64,000 nt of DNA from an uncultured Chromatiaceae bacterium (GTDB lineage: Bacteria > Pseudomonadota > Gammaproteobacteria > Chromatiales > Chromatiaceae). Made by a program: the position numbers and the translations under genes. Shown piece by piece: positions 30,116 through 38,881 of this stretch (positions are counted from its first letter, which is position 1; the number at the start of each line of letters is the position of its first letter). The DNA lies in assembly GCA_937923175.1 (NCBI GenBank), contig CALALB010000023.1:1-64000 (forward strand), written 5' to 3'. The notes beneath the pieces were generated by a model, which worked only from the letters and a program-made list of their open reading frames with translations, made no database searches and was not told where the DNA came from.

Positions 30116-32434
30116 ATGGCCAAATCGCAAGATTCGAATGTCATCCATCTGGTGACCAGGGAAGACAATAACGGTCAACGCACCCCGGATCTGACCCTGT
30201 TGCAGAGCTGCCGGGATCACCTGATCGATAGCCTGCGGGCCGTCTTTACGCGCCAGGTGGGACGGGCCAATGAGGAACTCCTGGCCATGATGGATCAACC
30301 GATCGATCAGGCCCAGCGCCAGCTCTGTATCGATGCCCTGTCATTCCTGGCCAAGCGCACCCCAGCGATGTTGCAGCGCTTTCGGGAGTCTTATCTAGAG
30401 ATCTTTGACCAGACCATCGCCCAGCTGGGGTCTCCGCGGGCATCCTCTACAGCTGCTTTATCTGGCGAGCTGAGCCTGGTCGATGAGGCGGACTTCGAAT
30501 TGGACCTGACCCTCACCAAACTGACAACGCGTTCCGCCTACCATTGCGCCCAGTCGATGGTGGCGCTCGATCGGCGCGTAGCCACCCTCCTGGGCCTACC
30601 GCGTCTCGCCCAGGAGGAGGATCCCTTTTATCCGATGACGATCTATCGGGCCCTGTTTCAGGCCCTGACCGCCATGGAGGTGGTGCGCGATCTGGCGATC
30701 TTTTTATTGCAGGTTTTTGAGCGTCAGGTTGCCGGCGATCTGCCGGTGATCTATGCCGAGATCAATCGCCAGTTGGCCGAGTCCGGGATTCTGCCCCAGA
30801 TCCCCTTGACAGAGGTCCAAACCAAGGTTGGGCAGCCTGATCGGGCTCCCGATTCGGGAGCAGACCGGGTCATGGGCGCACCCTCTGCAACGACCGCCGG
30901 CGTTCAGACCGGGGATCTCTTTGAACAGCTCTGGCAATCCTGGCAGCGTTCGACCCTGGTGCCTGCAGGGTCAGGTGCAGCCTTAGGTCTTCTAGGTATG
31001 CCAGCGCTTGTCGGCATGACCCCGCCCGCAGGTGGGACCGCAACCCCAGCCATCTCCCCACCGCTGAGCCGGGATCAACTCATCCAGACCCTGGCTGGCC
31101 TGCAGCGGTGGGCGCCGGATACAGGGTCTTGGCCGGAATTAGGGGCACTGGGTCTCGATCCGACCGCAGTGAATGTGATCGCCCAGCTGCGCAGTACCCC
31201 AGAGCTGCGGAGTACCTCAGCGCTCGATAGCATGGTCATGGATGTCGTGGCCATGCTTTTCGATGCGGTCTTCAAGGACCCGGATCTGCCCGATGCAGTG
31301 CGGGCCGAGATCGCCAAGCTGCAGATTCCCATCCTCAAGGTCGCCTTACTCGATCGATCCTTCTTTTCCGACCGCAAACATCCAGCACGGCGCTTGCTCG
31401 ACGTCCTGGCCGAGTCCTATCTGGGCCGCGATGAGCGGGAGATGCAGCCCCTGTTGGACAAGATCCGGTCGGTCGTCAAGACGATACTCGAGGACTTTGA
31501 CTCAGACATTGGGGTCTTGGTCGCCCAGGTTGAGCAGTTCGAGTCCTTCCTGGCCGAGGAGGAGGCCAAGGCCAAGGCCAAATCCGAGGCCCTGTTGGCC
31601 GATCTCGCGCGGCGCGAGCGTCAAGGGCTTGCGGAGCAGCGGATCTCATCCGAGATCGAAAGACGGGTTAAACGTGCCGGTGTCCCGGCTCAGATTAGCG
31701 ATTTCCTCGAACGCGGCTGGCGACCGGTCCTAAAAGAGACCTTTATCGAACAAGGCGACAACTCGCCTGAATGGGGTCAGGCGCTGCAGCTCATGGATGA
31801 CCTGATCTGGAGCGTTGCACCTAAGACCAATGCCACCGAGCGCGAGCGTCTGATCGCAATGCTGCCGGGGCTGATCCAGGGGTTGCGTTCAGGTCTGGCG
31901 CGTCTGGGGTTGGAGAGGGATTGGGATGGGTTTTTCAGTACCCTGATCCAAAGCCATGTTGCCGCCATTCGCGGCGAATCTGCCGGTGAGCTTCCAGACA
32001 AGGGTGAGGGGGCATCCGCCCGACTGCCGCCGCGTCCCGAGCCGCTCACCATCCCACTGACCCAACAGCGCAACAAGGAGCCAGCCGCGGCCCAGATCAC
32101 CCCGCAGCTTGAGCTCGTTCAGTCCTTAAAGCCTGGTGCCTGGATCGAGTTTCAGACCGAACGGGGGACGCGCAATACCCTGCGCCTGAGTTGGGTCAGC
32201 GAATTTAAGGGCGTCTTTTTGTTTACCAATCGCCAGGGTGAGAATGCCATGACCCTGGCCGCAGCAAGCCTGGCTGAGCATCTGCGCAAAGGGAGCGCCC
32301 GTCTGCTCAGTCAGAATCCGCTGACCGAGCGGGCGGTGGCGCGGGTGATAGAGCAGATGCAAAACCGAGCTGCTGGACCAAACGCTCAATCTCAGAGCCC
32401 AGATCATAGCGCGCCGCAAAACCCAGACGCCTGA
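30116..32434 (+). CDS. DUF1631 family protein
   Basis: 772 residues, starting at the ATG giving MAKSQDSNVIHL, with AGGGAT a few bases upstream. The ORF-track start is a TTG two codons earlier. The alpha-helical N-terminus (LQSCRDHLIDSLRAVFTRQV, then ALSFLAKRTPAMLQRFRESYLEIFD) and the C-terminal segment GAWIEFQTERGTRNTLRLSWVSEFKGVFLFTNRQG, which resembles a PilZ-like beta-barrel, are typical of DUF1631 proteins in gammaproteobacteria. The function is unknown; a c-di-GMP role is only suggested by the PilZ-like tail. The middle (about 225-330) is a Pro/Gly-rich linker. Its last 128 bases overlap the 3' end of the convergent epimerase gene. Confidence 0.8.
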   Translation: MAKSQDSNVIHLVTREDNNGQRTPDLTLLQSCRDHLIDSLRAVFTRQVGRANEELLAMMDQPIDQAQRQLCIDALSFLAKRTPAMLQRFRESYLEIFDQTIAQLGSPRASSTAALSGELSLVDEADFELDLTLTKLTTRSAYHCAQSMVALDRRVATLLGLPRLAQEEDPFYPMTIYRALFQALTAMEVVRDLAIFLLQVFERQVAGDLPVIYAEINRQLAESGILPQIPLTEVQTKVGQPDRAPDSGADRVMGAPSATTAGVQTGDLFEQLWQSWQRSTLVPAGSGAALGLLGMPALVGMTPPAGGTATPAISPPLSRDQLIQTLAGLQRWAPDTGSWPELGALGLDPTAVNVIAQLRSTPELRSTSALDSMVMDVVAMLFDAVFKDPDLPDAVRAEIAKLQIPILKVALLDRSFFSDRKHPARRLLDVLAESYLGRDEREMQPLLDKIRSVVKTILEDFDSDIGVLVAQVEQFESFLAEEEAKAKAKSEALLADLARRERQGLAEQRISSEIERRVKRAGVPAQISDFLERGWRPVLKETFIEQGDNSPEWGQALQLMDDLIWSVAPKTNATERERLIAMLPGLIQGLRSGLARLGLERDWDGFFSTLIQSHVAAIRGESAGELPDKGEGASARLPPRPEPLTIPLTQQRNKEPAAAQITPQLELVQSLKPGAWIEFQTERGTRNTLRLSWVSEFKGVFLFTNRQGENAMTLAAASLAEHLRKGSARLLSQNPLTERAVARVIEQMQNRAAGPNAQSQSPDHSAPQNPDA

Positions 32435-33344
32435 GTGCCGATCCATCATAGCAGGCGTCCTGGGTGAGTTTGGCGAGTGTCTCGAGCGTTAAGGGGAGAG
32501 GGCGTCTCAGCAGGCGCTCGCCGAGCGAGCCACTGGCGGCAGCGAGCCGTAATGCCCATAGGGGTACGGTCCAGCGCGGCAGGGGTCGTCCCAGGGAGTG
32601 CAGGATCTGCTCATAGATCCAGCGGGTGGAATAGGTCTGGCCATCGGTGGCCACATAGAGCTGTCCGCTGGTCTCCGGGTGGCAGGCGATCAGGAGCATG
32701 GCGGCAACCGCATCCTCGACATGGATGGCTGAACGCCGCTGCTCAAGACGCGGCCAGGGCGGAAAACGCCGGGCGGCGACCGCTCGTACCAGACGCTCGA
32801 GGTTACCGGCGCCATCCAGCCCATAGACCATCGGCAGACGCAGCACGCTGACCTTGCTGCCGTATCGTTGGCCGAATGCCAAGACCTGCTGCTCGGCGGC
32901 GTGCTTGGCGCGGCCATAGACACAGGGTGGGGGGGAGGCCGCTGCCCTGACTGAACTGACATAGACCAGGCGTTCAATGGGGGAATCGGCAAGTGCCCTG
33001 AGCAGATGCCCGGTCCCCTCGGCGCTGACCCGCCAGTGATCCGGGGCATTGTAGAGATCAGGTTCATCCGGGCCCGGATGGTGGCTGGCCAGATGGAAGA
33101 CCGTCTGGATCGCATCGCCTAGTCCGCCTAGGCTGCCAGGGTCGGTCAGATCGCCGCAATGGACCCTGATCCCAGCGTTCGGCCAAAGGGCCTGGACCCG
33201 CCTGGGCGAGCGGGTCAGGATGCTCACCGAAAGCCCCTGGGCAAGCAAGGCCTGCACGAGCCTTTGACCCACCGGACCGGTCGCCCCGGTGACCAGGATC
33301 GCGCCCAGATCAGGGGCACAGGTATCAATGACCCTCAGGTTCAA
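32307..33344 (-). CDS. NAD(P)-dependent sugar epimerase/dehydratase (extended SDR)
   Basis: 345 residues. The Rossmann motif is VTGATGPVGQRLVQAL (GxxGxxG), and the SDR catalytic pair appears as VYGRAKHAAE (YxxxK) after VYVSSVRAAAS. Members act on nucleotide sugars or related substrates; the substrate here is unknown. The start appears to be TTG (33344), since no in-frame ATG fits the Rossmann N-terminus. It lies 16 bases behind the GT2 gene and is probably the last gene of a minus-strand glycan operon. The C-terminal tail (FASALSPAPPPARSADSD) falls in the antisense overlap with the DUF1631 gene. Confidence 0.85.
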   Translation of the reverse strand: MNLRVIDTCAPDLGAILVTGATGPVGQRLVQALLAQGLSVSILTRSPRRVQALWPNAGIRVHCGDLTDPGSLGGLGDAIQTVFHLASHHPGPDEPDLYNAPDHWRVSAEGTGHLLRALADSPIERLVYVSSVRAAASPPPCVYGRAKHAAEQQVLAFGQRYGSKVSVLRLPMVYGLDGAGNLERLVRAVAARRFPPWPRLEQRRSAIHVEDAVAAMLLIACHPETSGQLYVATDGQTYSTRWIYEQILHSLGRPLPRWTVPLWALRLAAASGSLGERLLRRPLPLTLETLAKLTQDACYDGSALRRLGFAARYDLGSEIERLVQQLGFASALSPAPPPARSADSD

Positions 33345-33360
33345 CCCTCCCCTGGCCTGT

Positions 33361-34269
33361 TTATCGGGGGCCCCGGCGTTTCGCCAGCGCCCCCAAGATC
33401 ATCTGCCCTGACTTGAGCGCCAGATGTCCCCAGATGCCTGCAGTCACCAGCGCGCGAAAGGGCGCCGGATAATCCTGGGCCTGATGTTTGCGAAAGAAGC
33501 GCAGCATTCCTCGATGTTTGTGATATTCGACCATCCAGGGGTTTGCGGCGCTACAGGTGCCCTTGTGATGGGTCACCGCGACATGGGGGGCAAACAGGAT
33601 CATCCAACCAGCCTGACGGATCCGCACGAACCAATCCAGATCTTCGCAATGGAGAAAATAGCCCTCATCCAGCGTCCCGACTGACTCCAAGACCGAGCGG
33701 GCAACCAACATGAAGGCGCCTGAGACCGCTTCGACGGGTACTGGACCCTCTGGCAGCGGCTGATGGCGTTGATCCAGGGTCTTGGCACCGCGTCCCAGCA
33801 GCTGGTCCAGGCCCAGGAGATGGGTCAGCGCCTGTCCAGGCCTGGGAATGGCGCGCCGACAGGCGATCTGTTCGCGTCCGTCGGGGTCGCACACCAGACA
33901 GCCGATCAATCCGACCTGGGGCCAGGACTTAAACAGGGGCAGCAGACGTTCGAGGGTGTCGGGTGCGATCAGACAATCTGGGTTGAGGAACAAGACGTAC
34001 TCGCCGCGCGCAAGCGGCAGGGCACGGTTATTGGCCGCGGCAAAGCCGAGATTGGCGCCGTTTTCCAGGATTTTGAGTCGGGGATCGGCGCCATAACGCG
34101 CCCGTACCTGGATGAGGCTGTCATCCTCCGACCCATTGTCGCTGATGATGACCTCGACCGGCACGCTGGATGCCAAGGCCGCACCCACAGACTCAGCCAA
34201 TAGCCTGCCGGCGTTGTAATTGACCAGGATGATGCTCACGGACGGCAGGCTCGGCGAGTCAAGGCTCAT
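33361..34269 (-). CDS. Family 2 glycosyltransferase (rhamnosyltransferase-like)
   Basis: 302 residues. The GT-A fold motifs are SIILVNYNAGRLLAESV, VIISDNGSEDDSL, and FLNPDCLIAPDTLERLLPLF (the DxD-like site reads NPD). The later EGPVPVEAVSGAFMLVARSVLESVG and HCEDLDWFVRIRQAGW segments resemble rhamnosyltransferase-type GT2 enzymes of O-antigen or exopolysaccharide loci. It overlaps the upstream glycosyltransferase by ATGA and is followed by the epimerase. Confidence 0.88.
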   Translation of the reverse strand: MSLDSPSLPSVSIILVNYNAGRLLAESVGAALASSVPVEVIISDNGSEDDSLIQVRARYGADPRLKILENGANLGFAAANNRALPLARGEYVLFLNPDCLIAPDTLERLLPLFKSWPQVGLIGCLVCDPDGREQIACRRAIPRPGQALTHLLGLDQLLGRGAKTLDQRHQPLPEGPVPVEAVSGAFMLVARSVLESVGTLDEGYFLHCEDLDWFVRIRQAGWMILFAPHVAVTHHKGTCSAANPWMVEYHKHRGMLRFFRKHQAQDYPAPFRALVTAGIWGHLALKSGQMILGALAKRRGPR

Positions 34270-36338
34270 GCGGATATTCCCAGACCCAAGGCGGCGCGAA
34301 CCGCCCGCTCAGCCGCAGCAAAGCTGAAATGGCGCTCCATCACTGCGAGCCCGGCCTGGGATAGGCGTTCCCAGAGCGTATCGTCCTGATAAAGCCGGAT
34401 CACTGCCTCGGCGAGGTCCTCAGGGGTATCGGCGATCAGGACAGATTCGCCATCGATCAGGTGCATCCCTTCGACCGCAATGGAGGTGGCCACCACAGGC
34501 ACGCCATAGGCCAGGCTTTGGTTGATCTTGCCCTTAACCCCTGCGCCATAGCGCAGCGGGGCGACCGAGAGCCGGCAGCTTGCAAAAAAGGGCGCCACAT
34601 CCGGCACATGACCGAGGATCTCGATATCCCTGCCGGCACGTGCTCGGACCTCAGGCGGCGGATCAGCGCCGATCACCTTGAAACGCACATCGGGTAGACG
34701 GCTGCGCAGCAGCGGCATGACTGCATCACAGAAAAAACAGACCGCATCGCGGTTGGGCGGGTGGGAGAAGGCCCCAATGAACAAGAGATCGCGCCGCGCA
34801 GCGGGCGGATTGGCTGAACCGAAGATCTGATGGATATTTGAAACCACCTGGACCTGGACCTCTGGGGCCTCGAGCGCTAACAGGTCGCGCTCAACCTCGC
34901 TCACAACCCAGGTCAGATCGGCCTGACGCATCAGATTGAGCTCTTGCCGCTTACGCGTCTCGGCCAGCAGACGCATGCCGAGATCCCCGACCAGCGCAGC
35001 CAGCCTGGATTCACGCAAGAAATGCAGATCCACGGTATCAAAGATGATGCGCGCCCGCGGGCAATGGCGCCGGGCGCTCTCCATCGCCTGACTCGCGGCA
35101 TCGGCGCGGCTGAGGATCACCAGATCATAACGCTGGCCCAGGATCGAGAGATGTTCGTCAAGGGAACGGACATAAGGGCGATAAAGCACCTCGATCCCTT
35201 GGCGTTGCAGATCGGCGACATAGGGTTGAGGCGCCTCCAGATTGGCCGCGGCAAAGGTCACCTGATAGCCGAGCCTCTGGAGAAGGCGAAACAGATTGAG
35301 CATGCGCAGTGAACCGGATTCCCGATCCGGGGTGATCATATAATTGTCCACGACCAGCACCCGCCGTATCCGAGAGGGCGTCAGGGGGATCGGTGCTCCG
35401 GGCGAGTAGTAACCACTGGCCTGCATCAGGTTCAGGCGCAAACCACGCCCCACTTGGGTGCGGCGCATGGGTGGCTCATCTGCCCCAAACCAGACCACCC
35501 GCGCCAATGGTTGGCCATAGACCCGATATCCCAGCTCAGCAAGACGCTGGCTGAGCTGGGCCGCAAGCCCATCCGCCGCGGCAGTTGCGGATGGAAACCC
35601 CCCGACCGTTCGAAAAAGATCGGTGCGGATCGCCAGCGCTGCCAGCGAGCAGGCGGAGAGGGGACGGCGATAGTTACAGGCCGGATGCTCCGGATCGGCG
35701 AGATGGCCGAGCGGGCGCAGCAGTCCTTCGGGTCCGGTACGCCAGCCGAGCTCGCGCTGACGTCCGTCAGGATAAAGCAGACGACTGGCGACAATACCTG
35801 CGTCCGGGGTCTCGGCAAAGGTCTGGGCCAGTACATCCAACCAGCCCGGCTGAACCTGGGTATCATCGCTCAGAAAGATGATGAACGAGCCGCTCGCCTC
35901 CCGGGCTCCTTGGTTGAGCCGGTCAGAGAGGGCGCTGTCCGGTGTGGCCTGGACCAGCCTGACCCCTGGATAGCGGCCAAGCTGCTGCCCCCGTTCATCA
36001 TCGATCGCGATCACCAGGATGACCTCGAATGGGGTCCGGGTCTCGGGATGGGCCAATGCGGCCAGACAATGATGAACGGCCGATAGGGGGTGCTGGACTG
36101 GGATGATGATCGAGACCAGGGGTGCAGTCCGCTGATCAAAGGCGATCGGCTCGAAGGGCTCGGCGAGGCGCAACAGGGTTGGCGGACCCTTAGCGGCAAG
36201 TGGATGATTGTACAAACGCCGGCGCAGTTTGCGCACCAGGACCCGCGCGCCTTCCGTGCGCAATACATGCAGCATCCGCGGTAGATAGCGGATGAGATTA
36301 TCGAACAGGCCAGCTCTAAGGGTGCGCGCGATGGTCAT
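34266..36338 (-). CDS. Two-domain glycosyltransferase (GT2 + GT4)
   Basis: 690 residues from the ATG giving MTIARTLRAGLFDNL. The ORF-track start lies inside the upstream gene and adds 47 unconvincing residues. Domains: GT2 at about 70-300 (PLVSIIIPVQHPLSAVHHCL, FLSDDTQVQPGWLDVLAQTF) and GT4 at about 330-680 (VVDNYMITPDRESGSLRML, DTVDLHFLRESRLAALVGD, GAGVKGKINQSLAYGVPVVATSIAVEGM). The GT4 part is very like the N-terminal part of the 1175-residue glycosyltransferase at 38882, sharing DTVDLH and GAG.KGKI.QSL..G.PVV, so the two are paralogues. No good Shine-Dalgarno is visible at the chosen start. Confidence 0.85.
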   Translation of the reverse strand: MTIARTLRAGLFDNLIRYLPRMLHVLRTEGARVLVRKLRRRLYNHPLAAKGPPTLLRLAEPFEPIAFDQRTAPLVSIIIPVQHPLSAVHHCLAALAHPETRTPFEVILVIAIDDERGQQLGRYPGVRLVQATPDSALSDRLNQGAREASGSFIIFLSDDTQVQPGWLDVLAQTFAETPDAGIVASRLLYPDGRQRELGWRTGPEGLLRPLGHLADPEHPACNYRRPLSACSLAALAIRTDLFRTVGGFPSATAAADGLAAQLSQRLAELGYRVYGQPLARVVWFGADEPPMRRTQVGRGLRLNLMQASGYYSPGAPIPLTPSRIRRVLVVDNYMITPDRESGSLRMLNLFRLLQRLGYQVTFAAANLEAPQPYVADLQRQGIEVLYRPYVRSLDEHLSILGQRYDLVILSRADAASQAMESARRHCPRARIIFDTVDLHFLRESRLAALVGDLGMRLLAETRKRQELNLMRQADLTWVVSEVERDLLALEAPEVQVQVVSNIHQIFGSANPPAARRDLLFIGAFSHPPNRDAVCFFCDAVMPLLRSRLPDVRFKVIGADPPPEVRARAGRDIEILGHVPDVAPFFASCRLSVAPLRYGAGVKGKINQSLAYGVPVVATSIAVEGMHLIDGESVLIADTPEDLAEAVIRLYQDDTLWERLSQAGLAVMERHFSFAAAERAVRAALGLGISA

Positions 36339-36439
36339 TGGGGCGAGTTGCAAACATTCTCTGGCGCACCGGTCTGGGATGAAGCATTGGATCCAGGGCC
36401 AACCGGATGCCCGGCCCAAGCGGTACCGGGCGGCTGGGC

Positions 36440-36919
36440 TTATGGATTCATGGGGCGAAATCCTGGCATGGTCGGCCATTCAGGGGCCTGCTGACCCTGA
36501 TATTGACCCTGGGGCGGAGGCAGCTGGGATTGCTGGCGCGATTCAAGCTGATCAAGCCGCCGCTTGAGCGTCTCGATCTCCTTGGGATCGACCCGATTCG
36601 CCCCAGAGGATTGGGCTTGAGCCGGCGCATATCCCGGCGCTATCCCATAACCTAGGGGGGGGACACCGAAGCCTGGCCAGCCATAGGGCCCACCATAGAA
36701 ACCTGGATAGCCATAGGGTCCATAGGGACCACCCCAGGGACCGCCGTACCAGTCATCATAATAGCGGTCATAGCGATCCCTGCCCCCGAACCAGCGGCTG
36801 GGGTTCATCATATTGCCGAAATCAAAGGCAAAGGCCGTTGAGAGATCACCCAGGCCGACGAGACATAGGCTGAGTGACATGACAGATGTTGCAAGCTTAC
36901 GAACGATAGAGATTGACAT
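36440..36919 (-). CDS. Secreted Gly/Tyr/Pro-rich protein, sulfur-globule-protein-like
   Basis: 159 residues from the ATG giving MSISIVRKLATSVMSLSLCL, preceded by GGAGGAG two bases upstream. A signal peptide ends near STAFA, and the mature protein starts FDFGNMMNPSRWFGGRDRYD. It continues with YDDWYGGPWGGPYGPYGYPG-type repeats and ends in a short predicted coiled coil (KEIETLKRRLDQLESRQQ) and a Pro/Gln tail. Glycine- and tyrosine-rich secreted proteins with this look envelop the intracellular sulfur globules of purple sulfur bacteria (Sgp family). I propose membership by composition, signal peptide and the NP..WFGG..RYD start, not by a proven match. It precedes the glycosyltransferase genes on the same strand. 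Confidence 0.55.
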   Translation of the reverse strand: MSISIVRKLATSVMSLSLCLVGLGDLSTAFAFDFGNMMNPSRWFGGRDRYDRYYDDWYGGPWGGPYGPYGYPGFYGGPYGWPGFGVPPLGYGIAPGYAPAQAQSSGANRVDPKEIETLKRRLDQLESRQQSQLPPPQGQYQGQQAPEWPTMPGFRPMNP

Positions 36920-37080
36920 AACTCCTCCACAGCTGTCACTCCCGGAAACCCGGGTGTTGGATTGGTTTGATGGCGATTCCATGTCATGAAACCCGGCGCT
37001 CCCTGCCTTGCGGCGGGGCGACCCTATGTCGGCCGGGGCATCCGGTATCCTGGGTTCCCCTCACTGGCAGCAACCAGACC

Positions 37081-37920
37081 CTAAACATGCGCATGTCTCG
37101 GCCCATGGGTATGACCTGGGATTGCACCCTCTCGATCTGCCTGAGGTTCGCTTAGCCCCTGGAGGTTTGGGCGAGTGGTGTGACCGGCGTGTAGACGCTC
37201 ACGCTGAGCTCGGAGCTCATCCCGCAGCCATTGCAGCCAGGACGTTAGGGTTTCTGGCTGGCGCGCCGAGACCAGGAGGAAGGGTGCGGCATTGGCGAGT
37301 ACCCGCAGATGCTGCTCAGCGCGTTGCGGAGCGAATTCGGTCATAAAGGGCAATAGATCCGCCTTGGTGCAGAGTATTAGGTCTGAGGCGCGAAACATGA
37401 CCGGATATTTGGCGGGTTTGTCGTCTCCCTCGGGCACCGACAACAGGGTCACATTGCGATGCTGACCGAGATCAAAGCTTGCAGGACAAACCAGATTGCC
37501 GACATTCTCGATGAATAGGAGATCGATCCCCTGCAGGTCCAACCGATGTAAGGCGCGGTGGACCAGTTGGGCGTCGAGATGACAGGCAGTGCCGGTGGTG
37601 ATCTGGATCGCTGGCACGCCCTTGGCGCGGATACGCTCGGCATCGTTTTCAGTCTCAAGATCACCCTCGATCACCGCGATCCCCAGCTCCCCCTTGAGCG
37701 CCTCGATCGTCGCCTCAAGCAGACTGGTCTTGCCAGCCCCCGGCGAGGACATGAGATTGATCGCGAAAACACCGCAGGCATCCAGATGCGCCCGATTATG
37801 CGCGGCCTGATGGTCGTTTTCGGCCAGGAGCCCTCGCATCACCACTTCCTTGCTGGCGGGCGCGGCCTGGATGGTTTGAACCTGATCCGTCGTCTGTCCG
37901 CAGCCGCAGGTCGTGCACAT
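37081..37920 (-). CDS. hypB: Hydrogenase nickel incorporation GTPase HypB
   Basis: GTPase that delivers nickel during [NiFe]-hydrogenase maturation. It has 279 residues with the N-terminal high-affinity metal site MCTTCGCG, the P-loop SSPGAGKTSLLEAT, FIENVGNLVCPASFDLG, and TKADLLPF (the G4-like NKxD variant). The C-terminus adds a His-rich tail (GHTHGPRHAHV) that could store metal. GGAGGTGG precedes the ATG at good spacing. No other hyp or hydrogenase gene is in the window, so it is an orphan locus here. Confidence 0.95.
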   Translation of the reverse strand: MCTTCGCGQTTDQVQTIQAAPASKEVVMRGLLAENDHQAAHNRAHLDACGVFAINLMSSPGAGKTSLLEATIEALKGELGIAVIEGDLETENDAERIRAKGVPAIQITTGTACHLDAQLVHRALHRLDLQGIDLLFIENVGNLVCPASFDLGQHRNVTLLSVPEGDDKPAKYPVMFRASDLILCTKADLLPFMTEFAPQRAEQHLRVLANAAPFLLVSARQPETLTSWLQWLRDELRAQRERLHAGHTTRPNLQGLSEPQADREGAIPGHTHGPRHAHV

Positions 37921-38277
37921 GGTCCACCTCCGATTGGGGCTAGTTAGGGTTAGATTGGGTCGGCTTGGGAAGTCTAGCCAGGAACGCTAGAGTCTTGCGG
38001 GCAGCGGCTGAGTGGCTTGGCCTTCGTTCACCCTGCCGGTTCGTCTATTCGTCCCAAAGACCCTTTCGAAATGGATGTCCATCTTGGCGGCAATGCCGCA
38101 AGCCTGCAAGCCTGTCTTTAGCTCGGCCAACGCCGGCAGCTTGCCAAACTCCAGCATCTTGAGCCCTGTGCCTGGATCGGGGCCAGGGCAGGGTCTCCCC
38201 GGAAAGGGATCGGCGGCGAGACAGCGCGAGCAGCTCCCTGAGCAGACCAGGGCGAACTGATCCTGGGGGCCATGTCC
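37921..38277. other. 357-base gap between tautomerase gene and hypB
   Basis: No gene I can support. On the minus strand the frame of the MIF-type gene stays open for about 97 codons after its TGA stop, with a Cys-rich start (LVCSGSCSRCLAADPFPG), and holds an ATG at 38157 giving a 56-residue ORF (MLEFGKLPALAELKTG...) that ends at 37987. I do not recognise it. It could be a degraded gene or chance. Confidence 0.4.
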
Positions 38278-38622
38278 TCAAAAGGTCCCCTTGTTCCAGC
38301 CAAACAATTGGCGCGGGGGGCTGGCAAACTCGATATAGACCCGCTGGGCTGGGATGGCGAGTCTGGCCTCAAGCCAGTCGCCCAACTGTCTGGAGAGCTC
38401 GGCGGTCTGGGTCTCAGCGAGCCCTAGGCTTTTAAGCTCAAGATAGGCCGCAGGTTCAGCACTGCCGGCAAATAGAAGCTCGCGCCCAGGCTCTAGGATC
38501 ACCATCACATAGGATTCGGGTTTGCCGAGGAGTTCGGCAACCCGCTTGGAAAGCTCAGCCAGCACAGCCCGGCGACTTTCAGCCGCGATCTCGACGTTGG
38601 TCAATAGGCGCAAGGTCGGCAT
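38278..38622 (-). CDS. MIF-family phenylpyruvate tautomerase-like protein
   Basis: 114 residues from the ATG giving MPTLRLLTNVEIAAESRR, with GAGGAGGA seven bases upstream. The long ORF-track version (305 residues) is rejected because it runs through the divergent neighbour. Pro2, the catalytic base of the tautomerase superfamily, is present, and the family segments GKPESYVMVILEPGRELLFAGS and YIEFASPPRQLFGWNKGTF match MIF/D-dopachrome tautomerase homologues. The physiological role in bacteria is unclear. It is divergent from the large glycosyltransferase gene and upstream of hypB. Confidence 0.88.
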   Translation of the reverse strand: MPTLRLLTNVEIAAESRRAVLAELSKRVAELLGKPESYVMVILEPGRELLFAGSAEPAAYLELKSLGLAETQTAELSRQLGDWLEARLAIPAQRVYIEFASPPRQLFGWNKGTF

Positions 38623-38881
38623 CGATCGATTCCTCCTCAGACTCGGTCGTTCGATCAGGCCGTTTGCAACCCGGCCCTGATCAACGGGCGTTTGACCTGC
38701 CCTTGGTATAGCATTCAGTTCACTCCAGCATTCTAGGACAATCCAGATATAAAAACCCCCACTGCCCCACCCAAGCTGGCCTTGAGTCCGGGTGGGCGCC
38801 ATGCGATCTCTCAGCGGTCTGCCCTGTTCCTGAACCTTAAAATCCTGGTATCTCACCTCTTGGGTCCGAGGCCTTTCCGTT

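Noticed and set aside
36339-36479. N-terminal extension of the GT2-GT4 protein
   Set aside because: It overlaps the 3' end of the sulfur-globule-like gene and has no similarity to the family.
37921-38280. Selenoprotein interpretation of the TGA in the MIF-type gene
   Set aside because: MIF-family proteins normally end at this length and I cannot show a SECIS element; kept only as a low-interest observation.
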